Positions 9,201-18,620 of a stretch of DNA of 64,000 nt are shown one piece after another (position 1 is the stretch's first letter; every line of letters starts with the position of its first letter). The position numbers and the translations under genes are program-made. The stretch comes from Photobacterium frigidiphilum (GTDB taxonomy: Bacteria > Pseudomonadota > Gammaproteobacteria > Enterobacterales > Vibrionaceae). The notes under the pieces were generated by a model. That model made no database searches. It saw nothing but the letters and a program-made list of their open reading frames with translations, and had not been told where the DNA came from. The stretch is taken from positions 186,001-250,000 of the forward strand of contig NZ_PYMJ01000002.1 of the NCBI RefSeq assembly GCF_003025615.1, read 5' to 3'.

Positions 9201-10492
9201 AAGATGATGAACGCATTGCGCTCGATAAAGTTGTTAAAAATTTGCAACAAGCGGTAGAAGCCTCTGAATCTTACAGTAATAACGTTGCTCAACCGCCACG
9301 AACTGAAACATCCTTTGAGCATGAGCATGAGCATGAGCATGAGCATGAGCATGAGCATGAGCATGAGCATGAGTCTGCATTTGAAGCGATTGATCCAACT
9401 ACACTGCCTGAATTCAGTGAAGATGATGCATTGCAAGCATCGCTTGAAGAACAGAATGAGCTTGAACAGTACGAATTAGAACAAGGCCTTAAGGTTAAGT
9501 CTCCTGTTGCACAAACAGCTTCACAGAACGCGACTGACTCCCAAGTGAAATCGCGCTTTCAAGAATCAGCCGCTGATATGTTCGATGAAGATCTTGTCGA
9601 TTCAGCAGGATTAGACATGGAAGCGTTGCTGACTGAACCCGCAGCTATGTCTACAGAAGCTATGTCTACAGAAGCAATGTTTACAGAAACGGAGGGTGAA
9701 CAAGCAATAGAAACACAAGCGATGGATGAACAAGTAATCGCTGAACAGCAAACTGAAGATAGGGAACAGAGCCCACAAAAATCCAACGTTGAACTTGATG
9801 ATCCGATAGTGCCAGAGCATACCAAAGAGGATGCAAAGGTAAGCGTTAATCAAGAAATTGAAGCAGCAGAACGTGATGGATTGTTATTTGATGAGCCGTT
9901 AGGTAACACTGAGCAAGATCTAGATTTTAATAGTCATGATTTCATGAACAGCGACATTATTGAAGATGACGCGATTGATTTATCTGTACCAGAAGAAGAC
10001 GCTGCTGTTTGGGCTGGCTCAACACCTGAACCTGAATTGGAAAGTGAAGATTGGTCTATTCAGCCCGAGATGCAAGTTGAAGATGTCACATCGGTTGATC
10101 CTGAATCATTAATTGAAGAAAGCGAAGAGCCTGCTTTAACGTTTGCAGAGCCAGCTAGTGTTTTACTGGATGAGGAAGAACCGCTCGCTTCTCCTTACAT
10201 CAGCATTGATGAGCTAATGAAAGAAGAAGAACTCACTAACCCTGTTGATTTAGATGCAGAGCCGCTAAACCTTGAGGTGGGATTGGATGAGTTCCCTGAT
10301 GTACTTGCTGGCATAGAATCTTACGATGTTGATAGTCATGGTGAATATTCAAGTAAATTGGATCTCGCAAAAGCCTATTTAGAAATGAATGATGCAGAAG
10401 GCGCAATAGGCTTACTTGAAGAAGTTGCCCAAAAAGGTGACTCAGTAAGTCAGCGTGAAGCAACGAATTTATTAGCACAATACAAGCGTTAA
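6293..10492 (+). CDS. fimV: FimV/HubP family polar peptidoglycan-binding protein
   Basis: A 1399-residue FimV family protein; in Vibrio the homologue HubP marks the cell pole and organises chromosome and flagellar or chemotaxis machinery. In order: a signal-like N-terminus (about 8-28), a LysM-like region (about 68-127, ending GLEPGSQLRMPT), a coiled coil (about 228-275), one transmembrane segment (about 302-325) followed by basic RRRK, a very acidic low-complexity region (about 330-1340), and a C-terminal FimV/TPR-like domain ending LLAQYKR. GTG at 6293 has AGAGGA nine bases upstream. The acidic region holds four [ED]xxSTxLLDEL-like repeats, a 9-unit Glu-His tract and a short AMSTE repeat. 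Placement between usg and truA is the usual fimV site. Confidence 0.93.
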   Translation: MPNLPKFVTRFILPVAFVTTVFHLPVQANTVRIIGPSDDDQPFTVSDRYRDTGGANSYSLNQSASANNLYGPTTANETLWGIASRYRPNNSVSIYQVIGAIHRANPQSFENNNIHGLEPGSQLRMPTMAQIQREDVAGVKRRLEADQRRQTRSASTTSRTSRAVKPSTQSTAQVVATPIAKPEKAIVESVTPPKARSTSKASTSQKSTSARAVIPAKPEPTELQEQLDASDEQMTKLLESNHLLRVRLSEMQYEVSALKDQITDDEALRGEIIGFLEQQKEQAQVQTTDTEPSWFDQFISNPWLLAAAGLIPGGLIAGAIAFFMLRRRKDDDDSDIKSLENQEGKELPIAPAPLMADTTDNESDLMLSEDQDIDDLFASDDSLFGNPEESLFDNDTNPASSEMLDDTTSLDLSSDLDDEFGLDLDSNSGLSSRSISVKGDDQAIGLEDMERALDQMEPSSELSSDEALAAMWEKSLQEQADDEPDFDLSDDADSEFDSDLMSSNSIEDGLLDQSILDDLLAEVEAENENEDTKNNTTAFTETLEANIEESATSNAEEVGDQSELDALFDSFDSSGSDLSSENGNSDEAEQAAVDQALADAEAMFNPAVVTESDYFSAQQSDVAEESTAQQTDFDLNSEDDVSDELIFEEGSTALLDDIVEDDEFSSDIEIEENSTELLDELLSDGSTDDEELTSTIEIDENSTALLDELIGDADDDTDIDASSFYEEELEDNTELDQLIIDENSIELLDEILEHNNVLDADDKVAAGHLTEPNLSDDNIQDEFSDPEFESALSAPLQEQQGLAKEEVTNKPDADFPESEAAAFDAILNEALQSDDDNEKSVDDIDTLIADVDSEINEIDKGESEGNDVETIERSVTDLLEELDAAEALVAENENQSEEHPVVDLDDFPIFDEEAALSELDEKSPVNSSNPIGSQVGESLSVEELPEFDEDTAFNDPEADALEDDLSLLSEDDERIALDKVVKNLQQAVEASESYSNNVAQPPRTETSFEHEHEHEHEHEHEHEHEHESAFEAIDPTTLPEFSEDDALQASLEEQNELEQYELEQGLKVKSPVAQTASQNATDSQVKSRFQESAADMFDEDLVDSAGLDMEALLTEPAAMSTEAMSTEAMFTETEGEQAIETQAMDEQVIAEQQTEDREQSPQKSNVELDDPIVPEHTKEDAKVSVNQEIEAAERDGLLFDEPLGNTEQDLDFNSHDFMNSDIIEDDAIDLSVPEEDAAVWAGSTPEPELESEDWSIQPEMQVEDVTSVDPESLIEESEEPALTFAEPASVLLDEEEPLASPYISIDELMKEEELTNPVDLDAEPLNLEVGLDEFPDVLAGIESYDVDSHGEYSSKLDLAKAYLEMNDAEGAIGLLEEVAQKGDSVSQREATNLLAQYKR
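9317..9370 (+). repeat. GAGCAT hexanucleotide tandem repeat (9 copies) inside fimV
   Basis: Nine perfect GAGCAT units encode nine Glu-His dipeptides at about residues 1009-1026 of FimV. Because the unit is six bases, slippage changes length without shifting the frame. The tract is likely polymorphic between strains and might bind metal through the histidines; that is inference. Confidence 0.97.
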
Positions 10493-10503
10493 GTATTTAT
10501 TAT

Positions 10504-10542
10504 CCCCTTAGGCGAGCTATCAAGCGTCTAAGGGGCTTCTTT
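10504..10542 (+). terminator. Intrinsic terminator after fimV
   Basis: The 8-bp arms CCCCTTAG and CTAAGGGG enclose a 16-base loop and are followed by a T-rich tract (cttctttt). It separates fimV from truA. Confidence 0.7.
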
Positions 10543-10613
10543 TCCTACACTCTATTCCTTATAATCCCTTCCTTTGAAATTGGCCATGCGCCGCTCTGAG
10601 AACGAATTTAATT

Positions 10614-11399
10614 ATGCGAATAGCTTTAGGTATTGAGTATGACGGTGCAAAGTACTGTGGTTGGCAACGTCAAGTCGATGTAGATAGCGTACAAGAACGC
10701 TTAGAAAAGGCGCTATCGCATATCGCCAATAAACCGATTGCCGTATTTTGTGCAGGGCGAACTGATACAGGTGTTCACGGCACGGGGCAAGTTGTTCATT
10801 TCGATGTTGATGTTGACCGTCAAATGGTTGCATGGACGATTGGGGTTAATGCGCATTTACCTCGTGATATTTCCGTTCGCTGGGCAACACAAGTGAGTGA
10901 TGATTTTCATGCTCGTTTTAGTGCAACAGCACGTCGCTATCGTTATATCATCTATAATAGTGCATTACGCCCTGCTATTTTTGGTGTTGGTGTTAGCCAT
11001 TACCACGGGCATTTAGATGAAAAGAAAATGCACGAAGCTGCACAGTACTTAGTTGGTGAGCATGATTTTACGTCAGTACGTGCAAGCCAGTGCCAATCTC
11101 GTAGCCCATGGCGCGCGATGAAGCATGTAAATGTGAGCCGTCAAGGTGATTTCGTTATCATTGATATCAAAGCGAATGCTTTTGTCCATCATATGGTACG
11201 TAATATTGCAGGTAGTTTAATTCGCGTTGGTCGTGGTCAAGAAACACCCGAATGGATGAAGTGGGTACTGGAACAAAAAGATCGTCGTGTTGCGGGTGAA
11301 ACGGCAAAAGCCGCGGGATTATATTTGGTTGCCGTTGATTACCCTGAAGAATTTGGTTTGCCCAGTTCGCCGTTAGGGCCTATTTTTCTTCCGGATTAA
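10614..11399 (+). CDS. truA: tRNA pseudouridine(38-40) synthase
   Basis: Isomerises uridine to pseudouridine at positions 38-40 in the tRNA anticodon arm. The 261-residue protein is slightly shorter than the 270 of E. coli. It begins [18 protein letters not shown], and the catalytic Asp51 lies in [18 protein letters not shown]. Other family motifs are [14 protein letters not shown] and the C-terminal [12 protein letters not shown]. The start codon is ATG after a weak ribosome site. The fimV-truA junction with an intervening terminator suggests truA has its own promoter. Confidence 0.98.
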   Translation: MRIALGIEYDGAKYCGWQRQVDVDSVQERLEKALSHIANKPIAVFCAGRTDTGVHGTGQVVHFDVDVDRQMVAWTIGVNAHLPRDISVRWATQVSDDFHARFSATARRYRYIIYNSALRPAIFGVGVSHYHGHLDEKKMHEAAQYLVGEHDFTSVRASQCQSRSPWRAMKHVNVSRQGDFVIIDIKANAFVHHMVRNIAGSLIRVGRGQETPEWMKWVLEQKDRRVAGETAKAAGLYLVAVDYPEEFGLPSSPLGPIFLPD

Positions 11400-11541
11400 T
11401 CATTTTTTTGGGACCTCGCATAAGGTACAACCAGTTTTTTATCTACAGACTGGCAACTTTGTGCTTTAATTCCCCTCTTATAATTATTGAATTTGTATCC
11501 TCGGCGTAAAATAAGCGGGGGAATTAAATTAAAGGTCATTC

Positions 11542-12465
11542 ATGAGCTGGCTTGAAAAGATTCTAACTAAAAGTAATATTGTCTCTTCTCGTAAAGTCTC
11601 AATCCCTGAAGGGGTTTGGACTAAATGTACTTCGTGCGAGCAAGTGCTTTATCACGCCGATCTGGAACGTAACCTAGAAGTTTGTCCAAAGTGCGATCAT
11701 CACATGCGAATGAAAGCTCGTCGTCGTCTTGAAACGTTTCTTGATACGGAGAGTCAAGTGGAGTTGGCTGCAGATCTAGAGCCAAAAGACATATTAAAAT
11801 TCCGTGATTCTAAGAAATATAAAGATCGTATTTCTGCTGCTCAAAAATCAAGTGGTGAAAAAGACGCACTTATCGTTATGAAAGGTACATTGCTAGAGCA
11901 ACCGATTGTTGCTTGTGCATTTGAGTTCTCTTTCATGGGCGGCTCTATGGGCTCGGTTGTGGGTGCTAAGTTTGTTCGTGCTGTTAATGAAGCCATGGAA
12001 AGTAATTGTGCATTAGTGTGCTTTTCTGCCAGTGGCGGTGCACGCATGCAAGAAGCATTGACGTCACTGATGCAAATGGCGAAAACGAGTGCTGCATTAG
12101 AGCGCTTATCTGCAAAAGGTTTGCCGTTTATTTCCGTATTGACTGACCCAACAATGGGCGGCGTATCTGCTAGTCTTGCAATGTTAGGTGATATCAATAT
12201 CGGCGAGCCAAAAGCATTGATTGGTTTTGCTGGTCAACGTGTTATTGAGCAAACAGTACGTGAAAAACTTCCTGAAGGTTTCCAGCGTAGTGAATTCCTG
12301 CTTGAGCATGGTGCAATTGATATGATTGTTAACCGTCGTGAAATGCGCCAACGTATTGGTGGTCTTGTTGCTAAAATGACCAACCATTCTTCACCTTTAG
12401 TTGTGCCTATTGAACAACCTAAACTTGAAGAAAGTGCACCAGAGCAAACACAAGAACAAGAATAA
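11542..12465 (+). CDS. accD: Acetyl-CoA carboxylase carboxyltransferase subunit beta
   Basis: Beta subunit of the carboxyltransferase that moves CO2 from carboxybiotin to acetyl-CoA, the first committed step of fatty-acid synthesis; it works with AccA. It has 307 residues. The N-terminal zinc ribbon is visible as Cys29, Cys32, Cys48 and Cys51 (CTSC...CPKC). The crotonase-like core includes [11 protein letters not shown] and [10 protein letters not shown]. The C-terminal tail (about 290-307) is Glu/Gln-rich. In E. coli dedA precedes accD; here it is absent and truA is the neighbour. folC follows after a strong terminator. Confidence 0.98.
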   Translation: MSWLEKILTKSNIVSSRKVSIPEGVWTKCTSCEQVLYHADLERNLEVCPKCDHHMRMKARRRLETFLDTESQVELAADLEPKDILKFRDSKKYKDRISAAQKSSGEKDALIVMKGTLLEQPIVACAFEFSFMGGSMGSVVGAKFVRAVNEAMESNCALVCFSASGGARMQEALTSLMQMAKTSAALERLSAKGLPFISVLTDPTMGGVSASLAMLGDINIGEPKALIGFAGQRVIEQTVREKLPEGFQRSEFLLEHGAIDMIVNRREMRQRIGGLVAKMTNHSSPLVVPIEQPKLEESAPEQTQEQE

Positions 12466-12503
12466 GCCATTCGTTTATTATTATTGTCGTTCGAAAATTG
12501 TTT

Positions 12504-12540
12504 AGAAAGCGCCTGTTGAATGTATTCAACAGGCGCTTTT
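12504..12540 (+). terminator. Intrinsic terminator after accD
   Basis: A perfect 16-bp stem (12504-12519 with 12522-12537) with a T run. It separates accD from folC, which must have its own promoter or receive read-through. Confidence 0.92.
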
Positions 12541-12671
12541 TTATATCAATAGTTTGAGGGTTTTTAACAAGAAAATGTTTCAAAATGCTAGCAGTAACAA
12601 TTTATTAGTTTGTTTGGATTAATTTAACGACAGTTCAGTGTTAGATTAGACGTTCCAATGGGTATCAATAA

Positions 12672-13952
12672 GTGAATATATCACCAATGTCTGGATTGAC
12701 TGCACCACATGCCACAGCCTCTTTGCCTTCATGGCTGACCTATTTAGAAAAACTTCATACAAGCGCGATTGATCTTGGTTTAGATCGTGCGTTTGCTGTC
12801 GCTCAAAAAGAGCAATTGATCAAACCAGCAGAGCGGGTTATTACCGTTGCGGGAACTAACGGAAAAGGGTCTACCTGCGCCATTCTTGAAGCGATATTGA
12901 TTGATGCGGGCTACAAGGTAGGGGTTTACAGTTCACCTCACCTTATTCGTTACAACGAACGTGTTCGTATTAATGGACAAGAACTTGATGACAGTTATCA
13001 CAGTGCTGCTTTTGCTCATATCGAACAAGCCCGTGGTGACATCAGTTTAAGTTTATTTGAATTTGGAACATTAGCCGCACTGCATTTATTTAAGCAGCAG
13101 CGTGTTGATGTAGTGATTCTAGAAGTTGGCTTAGGTGGACGACTAGATGCAACCAATATTGTCGATCACGATGTTTCTGTTATTACCAGCCTAGCTGTTG
13201 ATCATGTTGATTGGCTTGGTGATGATATTGAAGTTATTGGTTTTGAAAAGGCGGGGATCTTCCGTTCTGAAAAGCCGGCGATTTGTGGGCAACCTAACCC
13301 TCCTGCAAGCGTACCAGCTCACGCGGATGATATTGGGGCTGAGCTTTATCAGGTTGGTTACCAGTTCAGCTATGAGCAGCAAGGGGGTACTTGGAGTTGG
13401 AATTGTGGGGCTTTTGATTTAACAGATTTACCTATTCCCGCATTACCACTTCCCAACGCCGCGACAGCACTAATGGCGCTGGGTACTGCAGATCTTGAGA
13501 TTAGCGATAAGAATATAGCAACAGGCTTGGCTAAAGTATCGTTGCCGGGTCGTATGGAGCGGGTGAGTGAGTCACCACTAGTGTTGATGGATGTGGCACA
13601 TAATCCTCACGCTGCTGAGTACCTTTCATCACAATTAACGCAGTTGAAAGTACGCGAAAACAAAACGCGTATTCATGCGGTTGTGGCGATGCTGCACGAT
13701 AAAGATATTGCTGCAACAATAGATGAGATAAAAGGCATTGTTGATATGTGGTATCCCGCATCTTTGGAAGGTCCGCGTGCAGCGAAAGCCGATGAGATTA
13801 TCAGCCACTTATCAATTGATGTAACAGGCTTTGCCTCTCCAGAGTTGGCATTTGACGCAGCCTTAACACAAGCAGCACCAGACGATGTGGTAATCGTCTT
13901 TGGCTCGTTTTACACTGTCGGTCAAGTATCTAGTTATCTCTCTCATCGTTAG
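12672..13952 (+). CDS. folC: Bifunctional dihydrofolate synthase / folylpolyglutamate synthase
   Basis: Adds glutamate to dihydropteroate and then extends the polyglutamate tail of folates, using ATP. It is a Mur-ligase-like enzyme of about 426 residues. The P-loop reads GTNGKGST (61-68), followed by the folate-site segment YSSPHLIRYNERVRING, the Mg-binding FEFGTLAAL region and LEVGLGGRLDATN, with VAHNPHA in the C-terminal domain. The start is uncertain: GTG at 12672 or ATG at 12687, and neither has a strong ribosome site. It heads the folC-dedD-cvpA-purF order known from E. coli. Confidence 0.97.
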   Translation: MNISPMSGLTAPHATASLPSWLTYLEKLHTSAIDLGLDRAFAVAQKEQLIKPAERVITVAGTNGKGSTCAILEAILIDAGYKVGVYSSPHLIRYNERVRINGQELDDSYHSAAFAHIEQARGDISLSLFEFGTLAALHLFKQQRVDVVILEVGLGGRLDATNIVDHDVSVITSLAVDHVDWLGDDIEVIGFEKAGIFRSEKPAICGQPNPPASVPAHADDIGAELYQVGYQFSYEQQGGTWSWNCGAFDLTDLPIPALPLPNAATALMALGTADLEISDKNIATGLAKVSLPGRMERVSESPLVLMDVAHNPHAAEYLSSQLTQLKVRENKTRIHAVVAMLHDKDIAATIDEIKGIVDMWYPASLEGPRAAKADEIISHLSIDVTGFASPELAFDAALTQAAPDDVVIVFGSFYTVGQVSSYLSHR

Positions 13953-14029
13953 TCTCTTTGTGATTAATGAACAGAGACATTTTCGCAGAAAATTTTTTGC
14001 GATTAGTCCCAGAATAAACAGGAGTATAT

Positions 14030-14617
14030 GTGGCGAGTAAATTTCAAAATCGTCTGATTGGTACCATTGTTTTAGTTGCGATTGGTGTGATTTTTTTACC
14101 CGATTTATTTGATGGAAAAAAAGAGCATTACCAAGAGCAATTTGCCAGTATTCCTTTACAGCCTGAAATTGCTGATCAGGAGGAATACGCTGTTATTCCT
14201 GAACCTGAATTTGAAGACGTTGTACTGCCACAAGAACCGGTATCTGCCGTTATCGGTGATGAAGGATTTAAACTTACATCTGATTCAAAAATGGCTGCTG
14301 TGGTAAAAAGTGCTGAACCTTTAGCGGTGAAACCGCAGCCCGTTGAGCTACCAAAGACAAACAATATAAACAGCGGTTGGGTTGTACAGCTTGGCGTTTT
14401 CCGTAATTTTGAGAACGCGCATAGGCTGGTGGCTGATTTACGCAAAGCGGGATTTCAAGCGCATGTATTTCCTAAACAACCAAAAACGGGTGACTTGGCA
14501 AGAGTGGTTGTTGGTCCAGATGTCTCGAAAGATAAACTTTCTGACCAAGCTGTTCAATTGGAAAAATTAACCGGATTAAAAGGCCAATTGGTCAGATTTA
14601 ACCCACTAAATCCTTAG
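14030..14617 (+). CDS. dedD: DedD, SPOR-domain cell-division protein
   Basis: Inner-membrane septal-ring protein whose periplasmic SPOR domain binds denuded peptidoglycan at the division site. The 195-residue protein has one N-terminal membrane segment (about 8-25, GTIVLVAIGVIFLPDLFDG), an acidic/proline-rich linker (about 45-110) and a SPOR domain (about 115-190, starting WVVQLGVFRNFENAHRL). GTG at 14030 has AGGAG six bases upstream. Its stop codon lies inside the PurR-like operator of cvpA-purF. Confidence 0.93.
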   Translation: MASKFQNRLIGTIVLVAIGVIFLPDLFDGKKEHYQEQFASIPLQPEIADQEEYAVIPEPEFEDVVLPQEPVSAVIGDEGFKLTSDSKMAAVVKSAEPLAVKPQPVELPKTNNINSGWVVQLGVFRNFENAHRLVADLRKAGFQAHVFPKQPKTGDLARVVVGPDVSKDKLSDQAVQLEKLTGLKGQLVRFNPLNP

Positions 14618-14631
14618 GTAAACGTTTGCGT
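14616..14631 (+). promoter_or_regulatory. PurR-like operator upstream of cvpA-purF
   Basis: AGGTAAACGTTTGCGT matches the PurR box ACGCAAACGTTTGCGT at 14 of 16 positions. It overlaps the dedD stop codon, 48 bases before cvpA. A TAGAAT -10-like hexamer at 14647-14652 places the operator over the promoter -35 area, as for purine-repressed cvpA-purF in E. coli. Confidence 0.8.
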
Positions 14632-14678
14632 TCTCATTTTTTCTGTTAGAATACGCATCAACAAGACGATATATATAA

Positions 14679-15173
14679 ATGATGATCTGGATAGATTACG
14701 TAATTTTAGGCGTGATTGGCTTCTCTGCACTGGTCAGTTTGATCCGTGGATTTGTTAAAGAAGCTTTATCGTTAGTTATTTGGTTTGCTGCCTTTTTCAT
14801 TGCAAGCAACTTCTATAATCAGTTGGCAGCTTACTTTACCAATATTCAGGACGACACACTGCGAAATGGTAGTGCGATTGCTGTCCTGTTCATTTCAACG
14901 CTGGTTGTTGGCGCGGTAGTGAACTACGTTATTGGGCAACTCGTACAGAAAACAGGTTTGTCAGGTACAGACCGTGTACTCGGCGTTGTATTTGGTGGTG
15001 TGAGAGGGGTACTCATTGTATCTGCCATACTATTTTTCATTGATACCTTTACTGGATTTTCAAGTGCTGATTGGTGGAAAGCGTCAGAACTGATTCCTCA
15101 GTTTGGTATGGTGATTGAATGGTTCTTTTCATATATCAAAGATACATCAAGTTTTTTACCCGGCGCACTGTAG
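14679..15173 (+). CDS. cvpA: CvpA family inner-membrane protein
   Basis: A 164-residue membrane protein of the CvpA family, first known from colicin V production and linked to envelope homeostasis and bile or stress tolerance. It has about four hydrophobic segments (about 4-21, 27-45, 63-86, 101-122). The family start [29 protein letters not shown] is recognisable in pieces: a short loop, then RGFVKEA. It sits directly before purF under the PurR-like operator. The upstream ribosome site is weak (AAGACGATATAT). Confidence 0.95.
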   Translation: MMIWIDYVILGVIGFSALVSLIRGFVKEALSLVIWFAAFFIASNFYNQLAAYFTNIQDDTLRNGSAIAVLFISTLVVGAVVNYVIGQLVQKTGLSGTDRVLGVVFGGVRGVLIVSAILFFIDTFTGFSSADWWKASELIPQFGMVIEWFFSYIKDTSSFLPGAL

Positions 15174-15266
15174 CGTCGGCTTCTTATCAATTGTATGTGG
15201 CAACAGTGTTACCTATGCTATTGCTGCGCACAATCTGATATTTAATGCGTGACGAGGATTTAGGAC

Positions 15267-16784
15267 ATGTGTGGTATTGTCGGAATCGTGGGGTCTACCC
15301 CAGTAAACCAGTCTATCTATGATGCACTGACCGTGTTGCAACACCGTGGTCAAGATGCTGCCGGTATTGTTACTCTGGAAAGCAATCGTTTCCGTCTGCG
15401 TAAAGCGAATGGACTTGTTCGTGATGTGTTTGAAGCTAGACACATGCAGCGTCTTCAAGGGAATGTGGGTATTGGTCATGTACGTTACCCAACAGCAGGA
15501 AGTTCTAGTGCTTCAGAAGCTCAACCATTTTATGTGAATTCACCTTACGGTATTTCTTTGGCACATAATGGTAATTTAACAAATGCTGCTGAAGTTAAAG
15601 AATCTTTATTTACCCATGCTCGTCGTCATGTTAATACAACATCAGATTCTGAAATTCTGTTAAATGTATTGGCAAATCAACTAGAACTGTCTAACTCTTA
15701 CCCTTTGAAACCTGAAGATGTTTTCACTGCAGTACGTGAAGTTCATCGCAATGTAAAAGGTGCATATGCCGTTGTTGCTATGGTGATTAGCCATGGTTTA
15801 ATCGCATTTCGCGACCCACATGGTATTCGCCCGTTATGTATTGGTAAGCGTGAAATTGACGGTTCAACGGAATATATGGTTGCTTCTGAATCTGTTGCAC
15901 TTGATGCGGTAGGTTTTGATTTCATGCGTGATGTTGCGCCTGGCGAAGCCATATATGTTACTTTTGATGGCCAATTATATACTGAACAATGTGCTGATAA
16001 CCCTGTATTGAATCCGTGTATTTTTGAATTCGTCTATTTCGCTCGCCCAGATTCATTCATGGATAAAGTGTCAGTTTACAGTGCACGTGTGTGCATGGGG
16101 CAGAAATTGGGTGAGAAAATCAAACGCGAGTGGGATGACCTAGATATTGATGTTGTTATTCCTATTCCAGAAACATCATGCGACAGTGCATTAGAAATCG
16201 CACGTACAATCGACAAACCTTATCGTCAGGGTTTTGTGAAGAACCGTTATGTTGGTCGTACATTTATCATGCCTGGTCAGCAAATGCGCCGTAAATCAGT
16301 ACGTCGTAAACTAAATGCGATCCGCTCTGAATTTAAAGGTAAGAATGTACTGCTAGTCGATGACTCTATTGTTCGTGGTACAACATCTGAACAGATCATT
16401 CAAATGGCACGAGATGCAGGTGCTAACAAAGTGTACTTAGCATCAGCTGCACCAGAAGTTCGTTTCCCTAACGTTTATGGTATTGATATGCCATCGGCAA
16501 ATGAGCTAATCGCTCATGGTCGCGAAGTTGACGAAATCAGTAAGATGATTGGTGCGGACGGTCTTATTTTCCAAGATTTGGAAGATTTAGTGGCAGCGGT
16601 AGCTGAAGGTAACCCTGATATTAAACTATTTGAAACCTCAGTATTTAATGGCAATTATGTAACGGGTGATATAGATCAACTGTACCTTGATTTTTTAGAT
16701 TCGTTACGTAGCGAAGACTCTAAAACTCAACGTGAAATTCAGCAAGATCTTGCTAATTTAGAGCTTCATAACGAAGGCGTTTAA
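15267..16784 (+). CDS. purF: Amidophosphoribosyltransferase
   Basis: First committed enzyme of purine synthesis: makes phosphoribosylamine from PRPP and glutamine. The 505-residue protein begins MCGIVGIVG, so Cys2 is the nucleophile of the class II glutamine amidotransferase domain after Met removal. The phosphoribosyltransferase PRPP loop is [17 protein letters not shown] (about 365-381). There is no cysteine-rich Fe-S or propeptide signature, so it is the E. coli type. ATG at 15267 has AGGA a few bases upstream. Expected to be repressed with cvpA by PurR. Confidence 0.98.
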   Translation: MCGIVGIVGSTPVNQSIYDALTVLQHRGQDAAGIVTLESNRFRLRKANGLVRDVFEARHMQRLQGNVGIGHVRYPTAGSSSASEAQPFYVNSPYGISLAHNGNLTNAAEVKESLFTHARRHVNTTSDSEILLNVLANQLELSNSYPLKPEDVFTAVREVHRNVKGAYAVVAMVISHGLIAFRDPHGIRPLCIGKREIDGSTEYMVASESVALDAVGFDFMRDVAPGEAIYVTFDGQLYTEQCADNPVLNPCIFEFVYFARPDSFMDKVSVYSARVCMGQKLGEKIKREWDDLDIDVVIPIPETSCDSALEIARTIDKPYRQGFVKNRYVGRTFIMPGQQMRRKSVRRKLNAIRSEFKGKNVLLVDDSIVRGTTSEQIIQMARDAGANKVYLASAAPEVRFPNVYGIDMPSANELIAHGREVDEISKMIGADGLIFQDLEDLVAAVAEGNPDIKLFETSVFNGNYVTGDIDQLYLDFLDSLRSEDSKTQREIQQDLANLELHNEGV

Positions 16785-16831
16785 TCAGCGCTGAGTGCTA
16801 AAGCTTAATATATAAAAAAGCGTGCAATAAA

Positions 16832-16859
16832 AAAGCGAAGCCAAGTGCTTCGCTTTTTT
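16832..16859. terminator. Intrinsic terminator between convergent purF and the YIP1-family gene
   Basis: AAAGCGAAGC and GCTTCGCTTT form a 10-bp stem with A and T runs on both sides, so it can serve both the plus-strand purF and the minus-strand gene. Confidence 0.88.
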
Positions 16860-16896
16860 GTATGTGGAATTTAGCTCGCTGTTTGAACTGATGCGT

Positions 16897-17496
16897 TTAA
16901 TGGCTAAATTGTGGGCCTAAACCGTATTCCCATAGGATCACAGAGCCCGCTAAAATTGATACCAATAAAACCAAGCCACAGGTCACAATTGAACTGGAAT
17001 AAATGAAACCACGTTCTTCTGGTATGTGCATCAGAATTGGTACACCGGTATATAAAAGGTACACCGAGTAAGCAATACCCAGTAAACCAGCAATCATTAG
17101 AAACCAGATATGCGGATATAAGGCAGCGATACTAATCATAAACAGTGGTGTGGCAGTATAGGCTGCAAGCTCAAGTGCTTGTGTATAGCTTGGTGTAGAA
17201 CCAAAGGTATGGCTCATCCAATACGATAAATAGGCGAGTGCAAACACCCCCACAACTAATGCGAAATACATAGCAATCGACATGCTAAGTGCACTTGCTT
17301 GGGTTAAGTAGATAGGTTGACCAACACCTATTTTCCAACCAATAAACACACTAGAAATAAACGCAAATAGAGGCGGTAAAGTGGCAATAATAAGAATGTG
17401 ACTGAGACTTTTTGTAACTCCCTCATGTTCCTTGTCAATTGTGCGCCACTCTTGTTTAGGGTGGGCGTAAATTCCAAATAAATGTCCCAAAATCAT
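16897..17496 (-). CDS. YIP1 family inner-membrane protein
   Basis: A 199-residue polytopic membrane protein with about five hydrophobic segments (about 30-52, 67-92, 108-128, 129-150, 165-190). The N-terminus MILGHLFGIYAHPKQEWRTI is typical of bacterial YIP1-domain proteins (the HPKxEW motif). The function is unknown; family members are inner-membrane proteins without a defined substrate. It is transcribed toward the purF terminator and preceded by the aphB terminator, so it is probably monocistronic. Confidence 0.85.
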   Translation of the reverse strand: MILGHLFGIYAHPKQEWRTIDKEHEGVTKSLSHILIIATLPPLFAFISSVFIGWKIGVGQPIYLTQASALSMSIAMYFALVVGVFALAYLSYWMSHTFGSTPSYTQALELAAYTATPLFMISIAALYPHIWFLMIAGLLGIAYSVYLLYTGVPILMHIPEERGFIYSSSIVTCGLVLLVSILAGSVILWEYGLGPQFSH

Positions 17497-17639
17497 AACG
17501 TTTCCTCGTTAAAAAGTGCCAGCCGAGCACATAACTATCGTTAGATATTCGATGTTGAAAGGCAAAGTAGCGCATTTCACTACTATTAACATTTAGTCGG
17601 AGATTGGAAAGTTAGCAAGGAATGGCGTTATTCAAGGAA

Positions 17640-17670
17640 TAAAAAAGCCAATTGGCAATACCAACTGGCT
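17640..17670 (-). terminator. Intrinsic terminator after aphB
   Basis: Read on the minus strand, AGCCAGTTGG and CCAATTGGCT pair over 10 bp (one G-U) and are followed by six T. It lies about 70 bases after the aphB stop. Confidence 0.85.
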
Positions 17671-17741
17671 TCATAAAAGCGTCAACCTATTTTAGGACTA
17701 GATAGCATTAAGCTTTTTTAGAATTAAACTAAGAATTATAG

Positions 17742-18620
17742 TTAGCTTAATGCATAAAAGTCGCTTGCAAATTCAATGAATAGACGAAGCTTTTCTGGTT
17801 GGTAATCTCGATGGTTGTAAAGAAGATAAACTTCACGAGGGTTCGCTGACCAGTTATTCAGAATGCGTACAAGCTCGCCAGATTCAATGTATTGCTCTAG
17901 CATTACATCTGGCATGAGTGTAATACCTAAACCTGCGCAGCATGCCTTACGAACGACATCAAGCTGATTAGCTTCAAAGAGACCACGTTCATTGATAGCA
18001 ACGGTATCACCATTATGATCTGAGATACGCCAACGAAGCAGTGGATTACCTTTTAGCAAGGTATGATCATGAAGGTCTTGAGCATGTTTAGGCTCTGGAT
18101 TGTTTTTGAGATAGATAGGGCTCGCAACCAGTATATCTTTTACTGCGCTAATACGGCGGGCGATAAGCGTAGAATCACGCTGTGGGCCAACTCTAAACAT
18201 AATATCCCAATCAGTTGGATCTAACTGTTCGGGCTCACTACTCATATGTAATTCAATGCTGATAGCTGGGTGCTTTAGCATAAATGCATTCAACATTGGC
18301 TGTAGCAGCACTTTCGTTAAATTAGACGGTGCAGCTATTTTTAACTTACCAGCAGCGCCTTTACATTCTTCACTAATGTGCTCCGTCGTATCAACAAGCT
18401 GTTGAAGTAAGGGGGCACAATCATCATAAAATTTTTGTCCAGCTTCTGTTAATGACAGTTTACGAGCGTGACGGTTGAGTAATCGAAGATTCAAACATTC
18501 TTCTAGAGCTTGAATACGACGGGTCAGAGTTGCTACCGGCACTTGTGTTTTACGAGAGGCACCTGTGTAGCTGCCATTTTCGACTACCATGCGGAATAAA
18601 TTCAAATCATCAAGTTTCAT
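17742..18620 (-). CDS. aphB: LysR-family transcriptional regulator, AphB
   Basis: A 292-residue LysR regulator. The N-terminal winged helix-turn-helix (about 1-60, MKLDDLNLFRMVVENGSYT, RRIQALE, NRHARKLSLTEAG) and the effector domain segments DWDIMFRVGPQRDS, LGITLMPDVML and YNHRDYQPEKLRLF closely resemble V. cholerae AphB as I remember it. In V. cholerae AphB activates tcpPH and acid- or anaerobiosis-responsive genes including toxR and cadC. Targets here are unknown, and a non-pathogen would use it for metabolic control. It is divergent from the rssB-like gene. The ATG at 18620 has no strong ribosome site. Confidence 0.88.
   Translation of the reverse strand: MKLDDLNLFRMVVENGSYTGASRKTQVPVATLTRRIQALEECLNLRLLNRHARKLSLTEAGQKFYDDCAPLLQQLVDTTEHISEECKGAAGKLKIAAPSNLTKVLLQPMLNAFMLKHPAISIELHMSSEPEQLDPTDWDIMFRVGPQRDSTLIARRISAVKDILVASPIYLKNNPEPKHAQDLHDHTLLKGNPLLRWRISDHNGDTVAINERGLFEANQLDVVRKACCAGLGITLMPDVMLEQYIESGELVRILNNWSANPREVYLLYNHRDYQPEKLRLFIEFASDFYALS

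Noticed and set aside
9197-9479. Two ORFs rich in Met-Leu or Met-Ser repeats
   Set aside because: They are other-frame readings of the GAGCAT tract in fimV.
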